Positions 61,240-64,000 of a DNA stretch of 64,000 nucleotides are shown here, in pieces. The number at the start of each line of letters is the position of its first letter. Position 1 is the stretch's first letter. The notes beneath the pieces were generated by a model. It did not search any database. It was given only the letters and a program-made list of their open reading frames with translations, and was not told the DNA's origin. Source of the DNA: an uncultured Caulobacterales bacterium (GTDB taxonomy: Bacteria; Pseudomonadota; Alphaproteobacteria; Caulobacterales; Caulobacteraceae); contig CAILTK010000105.1 in the NCBI GenBank assembly GCA_903837135.1, forward strand, positions 1-64,000, given 5' to 3'. A program made the translations under genes and the position numbers.

Positions 61240-62244
61240 ATGGCGTCCCAGCGCTTTCGTCCCCCGCACGCCTTCGGCCTCGGCGGCGTGGCGATCGGAA
61301 ACGAGTTCCAGTTCGCCACGGACGAGCAGGCCGAGGCGACCCTGGCCGCCGCCTGGGACGCGGGCGTGCGCTACTTCGACGTGTCGCCCTGGTATGGCCT
61401 CGGCCTCGCCGAGCGCCGGTTCGGCCGCTTTCTCGCGCGCAAGCCGCGCGACGCGTTCGTCATCTCGTCCAAGGTCGGCAAGCTGCTGCACGCAAGCCGC
61501 GACCACCAGGCCAAGACCTACTTCCCGTTCAGCCCGTCGCCCAACACCCCCCGCTTTGACTACACCGCCGACGGCGTGCGGCGCTCGATCGAGGACAGCC
61601 TTCAAAGGATGGGACTCGATCGCCTCGACATGGTCTTCGTCCACGACCTCTCGCCCGATAACCCCTACCTACCCGAAGACTGGAACGCCCTGTGGCCGGT
61701 GGCCGAGACGGGCGCCTTTCCCGCGCTCACCCGGCTGCGCGACGAGGGGGTGATCGACGGCTGGGGCATGGGGGTGAACTGCCCCGAGCCTATCCTCCGG
61801 TGCCTGGAGGTCGCCGACAGCGACGTCCACCTGCTCGCCAGTCAGTATTCGCTGATCGACCATGCCACGGCCATCGAGCGCGTGTTTCCCAAGGCCCGCG
61901 AGAAGGGGGTGAGCTTCGTGGTCGGCTCCGCCCTGAACGCCGGGTTTCTCGGGGGCGAGCCCCGCTACAATTACGGCGAGGACAACACCCTCATCCCCGA
62001 CGACAAGCGCGAACGCCTGTCGAAGCTGCGTCAGATCGCTGGACACCACGGCGTGGACCTCGTCGCAGCGGCCCTCCAGTTCAGCGCGGCGCCCGACGTG
62101 GTATCCTCCCTGATCGTCGGCGCCGCCCGTCCCGAGCTGATCCTGGCCGACCACGCCGCCCTCCGGGCCAAGATCCCGGCCGCCTTCTGGGACGCGCTGA
62201 GGGCGGAGGGGATCGTGCACCCCGACGCCGCCGTGCCCGGCTGA
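61240..62244 (+). CDS. Aldo/keto reductase
   Basis: This is a 334-residue TIM-barrel oxidoreductase: VRYFDVSPWYGLG with Asp47 and Tyr52, VISSKVGK with the catalytic Lys78, and MVFVHDLS with the active-site His. The C-terminal NADPH-binding part has VVSSLIVGAARPEL. It resembles D-threo-aldose 1-dehydrogenase or L-fucose/pyridoxal dehydrogenase subfamily members. It lies alone on its strand; the neighbours do not reveal its pathway. Confidence 0.92.
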   Translation: MASQRFRPPHAFGLGGVAIGNEFQFATDEQAEATLAAAWDAGVRYFDVSPWYGLGLAERRFGRFLARKPRDAFVISSKVGKLLHASRDHQAKTYFPFSPSPNTPRFDYTADGVRRSIEDSLQRMGLDRLDMVFVHDLSPDNPYLPEDWNALWPVAETGAFPALTRLRDEGVIDGWGMGVNCPEPILRCLEVADSDVHLLASQYSLIDHATAIERVFPKAREKGVSFVVGSALNAGFLGGEPRYNYGEDNTLIPDDKRERLSKLRQIAGHHGVDLVAAALQFSAAPDVVSSLIVGAARPELILADHAALRAKIPAAFWDALRAEGIVHPDAAVPG

Positions 62245-62270
62245 GCGGGGGCCAGTGACCCCGGATATCC

Positions 62271-62605
62271 CCTGCTGAGCTTCGGTCTTGACGGGGCGAA
62301 CCGCATCGATGGTCGGCTGACCGCCTCACAGATCGCCGCCGCGTCGGCCGCGTCGTTCTTCTGCCGGCGGACATAGAGCTTTACATAGGCCGGCGGGATC
62401 AGCTCGCGCGCCCAGTCGTGGGACGAGGCGCAGGCCTCCATGCCGATCAGACAGGATCGAAATTTACTCAGAAGCTGAAGCAACCCAGCTCTTCGAACGG
62501 CCTTACTGACGACGACTGCGCCTGTGGCGTCAATCGCGTGAACCTGAAAAACACTCTTGGCGAGGTCAATCCCGACTGTGGTAATCTGGTCCGTGGACGG
62601 CGCGT
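62271..62605 (-). pseudogene. IS110-family transposase remnant, 5' part only
   Basis: Reading the minus strand, ITTVGIDLAKSVFQVHAID, then SCLIGMEACASSHDWAREL and PPAYVKLYVRRQKNDAADAAAICEAV match the N-terminal RuvC-like DEDD domain of IS110 transposases. Damage is visible: the expected ATG before DQITT reads ACG; about 8 codons are missing between ELI and PPAYV relative to intact relatives; one base is lost near 62297, shifting the frame at the VKTE region; and all sequence beyond is absent. It marks the boundary between the high-GC chromosome and the AT-richer block that follows. Confidence 0.82.
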
Positions 62606-62686
62606 CTCTGATGATGCAACGACGATCATCATAGCACTTAGATGCCGCTCGCGAGCGCCGTCCACACCATCACCGTAATTCCCCTA

Positions 62687-63196
62687 TCAGTCAAAGGCGG
62701 CGTCAAAACAATATAATACGTGCCGCGCGAACCTATGCGTTGAGACCGCCTCTTCTATGGTCGTATTCCGGTGGCCTGCGTGAGCGAAATCGTGCCTCCA
62801 GCTCAATATTTGGTCATAAGCCCGCTCGATGTCCTGACCAGTTATACGTGCAATCCTTCTCTTTCTGTCTTGAAATATGCTCTTAAATTTCGTGTTGATT
62901 TTATCATCAAAAAGCTTTGTGTACGAATAAAGGTCCGGCAGGGCAACGCGACTATTCAATTTTCTGTAATTATTTGCTGTGAACGTTCCAAAGGCGACAT
63001 GGTGCTTCGTTGCGTGGTTAACTAGGGTGTCTTTTACACAAGATTCATACGATGCGGCCATAGCAACCACGAGTAGGCCGGCTAGGTCCGCGCGAAACGT
63101 CGCTGTGCCCACTACGTTGCTGGGAACAAACCGCGTCGTTTCATCCACCAGCACGCTGATTCGGCTGAAGTGAGTATCTAAGTCACTCCTCGACAT
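62687..63196 (-). CDS. HEPN-domain protein (putative RNase toxin)
   Basis: This is a 169-residue helical protein with the HEPN signature Arg134-x4-His139 in SWRHDFAHAG near the C-terminus and an ASYESCVKDTLVNH helix in the first half, as in the RiboL-PSP/MAE_28990-type HEPN families. HEPN proteins commonly cut RNA. The gene overlaps the upstream DUF262 stop by 14 nt, so the two are coupled. The block is clearly lower in GC than the rest of the window, indicating recent acquisition. A defence role is inferred from this pairing. Confidence 0.82.
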   Translation of the reverse strand: MSRSDLDTHFSRISVLVDETTRFVPSNVVGTATFRADLAGLLVVAMAASYESCVKDTLVNHATKHHVAFGTFTANNYRKLNSRVALPDLYSYTKLFDDKINTKFKSIFQDRKRRIARITGQDIERAYDQILSWRHDFAHAGHRNTTIEEAVSTHRFARHVLYCFDAAFD

Positions 63197-64000
63197 TGGC
63201 TAAGACGCTTTGAGCGGAGACTAGGCGAGATCGCAATACCAATGTGTCAGTCGTTCCTCCGGTGATGTGTTTTGTGAATTCTGGATCCTTCAATAGGGTG
63301 TGATACCTATCCTTTAGTTCGTCCTTTGTAATTTCTGGATGTTCCAGGACAGTAACCATTACTGCCTCAAGAACTGCCGAGTTTATGACTCCGCGCGGCC
63401 TAAACGGTTTGGCTAGTGTTGAATTTACTAACTTCACAGCCTCTGGAAAGCGTTTAGTAAAACGCTCTGCGCGTGACGAGGAGAAGGTCCTGTTCTCATC
63501 CATCGACTTATTCAAATATCCGAGCATAGGTTTTTCGTAATTTTTCCAATTTTCGAATAACGAAAATAATCTTAGAATGAGTTCAACGTCCTTCTGATTC
63601 TTGTCGGGCTTATTGATTCCTAATATGCTCTGCCAATCTCGGGTCAAGTTGAGCTTGCTGATACGGTCAACGATCTCTCCGCGGTAGACCGCATTTCTAA
63701 TCTCCTGAGCCTTCAACTGAGTTCCACCAGTGTTAAGCCTTTCGAATATATGAAATACGCTATCGTTCCTAAGGCTCGGCTTGAGCTGTTTAATGTTTAT
63801 CGCCCTAAGCGTAGAATTCCTTAATTTTCTCTGGTCCCTGGAGCTCAATTCCTTGAACGTCTTTCCATTATACTCTGAGCGTTCAGAAAGACCTTTTAGC
63901 TTAAAAGTCTGTCGACGGCCCCTGTTGTCTTCCTCTCCGAAAAGCCCCTCCATAAAGTACTTTACAGACATAAGTCTCTGTTGTCCGTCTATAACTTCTA
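63183..64000 (-). CDS. DUF262 (ParB/Srx-like) protein, 5' end beyond the window
   Basis: The open frame runs from the window end to the stop at 63183, so about 272 C-terminal residues are visible and the start lies outside. It includes VIDGQQRLMS, the conserved DGQQR of DUF262 nucleotide-binding domains, then HIFERLNTGGTQLKAQEIRNAVYRG, also diagnostic. A helical C-terminal part follows; no HNH/DUF1524 nuclease domain is seen at the end. DUF262 proteins act in anti-phage systems (GmrSD and others), and the partner here is a HEPN protein. GC is low. Confidence 0.85.
   Translation of the reverse strand, partial: EVIDGQQRLMSVKYFMEGLFGEEDNRGRRQTFKLKGLSERSEYNGKTFKELSSRDQRKLRNSTLRAINIKQLKPSLRNDSVFHIFERLNTGGTQLKAQEIRNAVYRGEIVDRISKLNLTRDWQSILGINKPDKNQKDVELILRLFSLFENWKNYEKPMLGYLNKSMDENRTFSSSRAERFTKRFPEAVKLVNSTLAKPFRPRGVINSAVLEAVMVTVLEHPEITKDELKDRYHTLLKDPEFTKHITGGTTDTLVLRSRLVSAQSVLANVEE

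Noticed and set aside
62468-62665. 65-aa minus-strand open frame at the IS110 5' end
   Set aside because: It is out of frame with the IS110 protein similarity (ITTVGIDLAKSVFQ lies in another frame), so it is a chance frame.

Overview
The window is about 70% GC over most of its length. It carries STN-type TonB-dependent receptors with FecI/FecR-type regulators, CheB/CheR-linked hybrid histidine kinases, CsbD/GlsB/hemerythrin stress genes and many short palindromic intergenic repeats. This gene content points to an alphaproteobacterium, most likely Caulobacteraceae (Caulobacter/Phenylobacterium-like); the assignment is an inference from gene content. No rRNA, tRNA or CRISPR array was seen. Many starts are GTG or TTG, and several operons use 4-nt ATGA/GTGA stop-start overlaps.

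Layout. 0.3-4.0 kb: an amino-acid permease facing a secreted prolyl oligopeptidase. 4.4-7.2 kb: a stress-type island (hemerythrin, stand-alone ATP-dependent DNA ligase, small winged-helix protein, CsbD, GlsB). 7.4-14.0 kb: an ECF sigma factor, FecR, TonB receptor and Tat-type phospholipase C, all on the minus strand. 14.1-21.9 kb: a signalling block with a CHASE3/GAF triple-receiver hybrid kinase, CheR, CheB and a receiver-kinase, opposite a soluble methyl-accepting protein. 21.9-27.7 kb: envelope genes (L,D-transpeptidase, two SGNH hydrolases and an acyltransferase with its own SGNH domain). 27.9-33.3 kb: lipid/alcohol catabolism (thiolase, GMC oxidoreductase, HSL-type esterase, acyl-CoA dehydrogenase). 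33.4-35.2 kb: two DUF proteins. 35.3-41.5 kb: a second sigma-FecR-TonB receptor module, with its receptor coupled to an M61 peptidase. 41.8-46.7 kb: an acyl-CoA dehydrogenase, two alpha/beta hydrolases and a PBP4-type DD-peptidase.

46.8-53.7 kb holds the most interesting content: a minus-strand, translationally coupled gene cluster that looks like a RiPP (ribosomally made, modified peptide) pathway. It has a 73-residue candidate precursor, a radical SAM/SPASM enzyme, a B12-type radical SAM C-methyltransferase of the RiPP-maturation type, a second radical SAM/SPASM enzyme, a GYPxCC-domain/methyltransferase fusion and a HExxH peptide-modification protein. A dispersed hairpin repeat separates the precursor from the enzymes. 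I do not recognise this combination as a described pathway.

54.0-60.3 kb holds small regulators, a serine hydrolase, a GNAT enzyme, a lipoprotein pair, a DUF6445-type oxygenase and an SDR. The SDR is divergent from a TetR repressor, with two clear palindromic operators between them. 61.2-64.0 kb: an aldo/keto reductase, then a decayed IS110-type transposase and a visibly AT-richer HEPN + DUF262 pair that runs off the end of the window and looks like an acquired defence locus.
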